This document shows, piece by piece, positions 12,521 to 13,642 of a stretch of DNA of 13,642 nucleotides. Each line of letters opens with the position of its first letter. Positions within the stretch are counted from its first letter, which is position 1. The position numbers and the translations under genes were made by a program. Source of the stretch: Acidimicrobiia bacterium (lineage in GTDB: Bacteria > Actinomycetota > Acidimicrobiia > Spongiisociales > ZC4RG35); contig WHTL01000072.1 in NCBI GenBank assembly GCA_009377735.1, forward strand, positions 1-13,642, written 5' to 3'. The notes below the pieces were generated by a model that saw only the letters and a list, made by a program, of their open reading frames with translations, did not search any database and had not been told where the DNA came from.

Positions 12521-13642
12521 TCAGGTGTCCGCCGGCGGGATCGACTGGTGGAACCTGAAGAGGTCATCGGGATCGTACCTCTTCTTGATCTCGGTCAATC
12601 TCGAGTAGTTCTTCCCGTAGTACGCCAGCCCCCAACCCTCGAGTTCGGGATCGGGGAAGTTCGGGTAGACGCCACCCGATCCCCAGGGGTGTGTCAGCGC
12701 CCAAGAGCGGTCCAGCCAGGCCGTCGCCTCTTCTCTCTGCCCTGGTGCTGCATTCCACGGAACGGCGACGGCCTGCTTCAGTAGGAAAAACTCCGAACGA
12801 TGGGGGAAGGCCGTCGCATCGGCCGCGACCTGGTTGTACGCACCACCCCACGGGGAAAAGTCCAATTCGCGTGACTGCCCAGATGTCCGTTCGGTCCCGA
12901 GATTCTCCACGAGCTCGTCGATGGCGTCATTGGGGAGCACCTGACGGAAGAACTCCGATTTGCTGAAGTCGTGTACGTCGGCATCCAGACCTTCTGTTTG
13001 CGGTACCTCGCCGTGGAGTGCCCCGTCGCTCAACTGATTGAGATAGTGTTTGGCGTCTCGGAATGTCTTTTGCTCGTGGTTGATGATGGTGGGCTCACTG
13101 CCCACCATCCCCACCAACTCATCTAGGAGACTGACGGTTTGCGACTCGGAGCCGAGCATCGTTCCGAATACATTCACCTGGGGGTCCTTGCCGACCTCGC
13201 CTGGCATACTGATCAAGAGACTCGCCGCCAGCTCTTGTGGCGACTTCGGTGCCCATCTCTGCCAGGAGTCGATCACTCTGCTGGCTTGGGAGTATGGCCA
13301 CACCAGGTGGAAGTCGGTCAGGTTCGGGACTGGGATTGTTGTGAATTTCATGGAGGTGACGACACCGAAATTGCCAGCTCCCGCGCCGCGGAGGGCCCAA
13401 AACAGATCCGGAAGATTCGTGTCGTCGCAACTGACGGCCAGTCCATCCGCCAAAACGATCTCGGCACCAACGAGATGATCAGCAGTGAGCCCGTGCTTTC
13501 GCCCGAGAATCCCAATACCCCCGCCCAGAGTGAGTCCGGAGATCCCCACCGAAGGGCCGCAACCGGCGGGGATGGTGAGGTCGCTGCGGTCCAACTCATC
13601 GTATACGTCGGCCAGACGGGCCCCCGCCCCTACCGCCGCGAC
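12521..13642 (-). CDS. Berberine-bridge-enzyme-like FAD oxidoreductase, 5' end cut by the window
   Basis: The visible 373 residues run in frame to the window edge, so the true start and the His-linked FAD segment lie beyond 13642. The first 100 residues are the second half of a FAD_binding_4 (PCMH) domain: IPAGCGPSVGISG, LGGGIGILGRKHGLTADHLVG, DLFWALRGAGAGNFGVVT. The end has the BBE C-terminal motif (YYGKNYSRLTEIKKRYDP, then FRFHQSIPP), typical of secreted or cytoplasmic oxidases and dehydrogenases for sugars, alkaloids or alcohols. The substrate is unknown. Where bicovalent members have Cys-Pro before the VGI segment, this protein reads CGPSVGI, so the cysteine is shifted by one residue. Confidence 0.9.
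   Translation of the reverse strand, partial: VAAVGAGARLADVYDELDRSDLTIPAGCGPSVGISGLTLGGGIGILGRKHGLTADHLVGAEIVLADGLAVSCDDTNLPDLFWALRGAGAGNFGVVTSMKFTTIPVPNLTDFHLVWPYSQASRVIDSWQRWAPKSPQELAASLLISMPGEVGKDPQVNVFGTMLGSESQTVSLLDELVGMVGSEPTIINHEQKTFRDAKHYLNQLSDGALHGEVPQTEGLDADVHDFSKSEFFRQVLPNDAIDELVENLGTERTSGQSRELDFSPWGGAYNQVAADATAFPHRSEFFLLKQAVAVPWNAAPGQREEATAWLDRSWALTHPWGSGGVYPNFPDPELEGWGLAYYGKNYSRLTEIKKRYDPDDLFRFHQSIPPADT

Overview
The window reads as chromosomal DNA of a high-GC actinomycete-type bacterium. I base this on strong G/C at third codon positions, several probable leaderless genes (a TANNNT -10 box 6-8 nt before the start codon and no Shine-Dalgarno), an adenosylcobalamin-dependent NrdJ, and 5'-3' exonuclease, TerC and berberine-bridge-type FAD oxidoreductase genes of actinobacterial flavour. 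Acidimicrobiia or a neighbouring deep lineage is my guess, not a demonstrated fact. There is no tRNA, rRNA, CRISPR array, transposase or phage module, so this looks like ordinary chromosome rather than a mobile island.

Left part (1-5136, all minus strand). A long-form class II ribonucleotide reductase gene (nrdJ, 102-3479) ends at a strong hairpin (38-76). It has its own sigma70-type promoter (3693-3721) and two NrdR-box-like palindromes exactly 31 bp apart inside its roughly 205-nt leader. Upstream of it lies a probable three-gene unit: an unknown 145-aa protein (start 5136), a CxxC thioredoxin-fold protein (4653-4090) and an 80-aa membrane protein (4075-3833).

Middle part (5137-9100). Divergent from that unit is an unusual gene (5224-6222): a MoaD/ThiS-like ubiquitin-fold domain with its Gly-Gly motif continues without a stop into a multi-pass membrane domain. 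A 440-bp gene-free stretch with short G-rich repeats follows. Then comes a two-gene minus-strand unit of unknown function (8024 to 6664, ATGA overlap) ending in a perfect 9-bp hairpin. A stand-alone FEN/PolA-type 5'-3' exonuclease (8098-8940) faces away from it. Two 57-bp imperfect tandem repeats lie between this gene and a phytoene-desaturase-like flavoprotein (10516-9101).

Right part (10550-13642). A manganese-responsive yybP-ykoY riboswitch (about 10589-10698) precedes a TerC-family membrane protein (10741-11766) and a ZIP-like transporter (11803-12498). The 3' strand of the aptamer P1 stem can instead pair with the Shine-Dalgarno, which predicts a translation-on switch for a metal-homeostasis operon. 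A convergent, 5'-truncated berberine-bridge-enzyme-like flavoprotein fills the right edge.

The best candidates for something new are the MoaD-membrane fusion and the riboswitch-controlled TerC plus atypical ZIP pair, in which the usual metal-site histidine is an aspartate.
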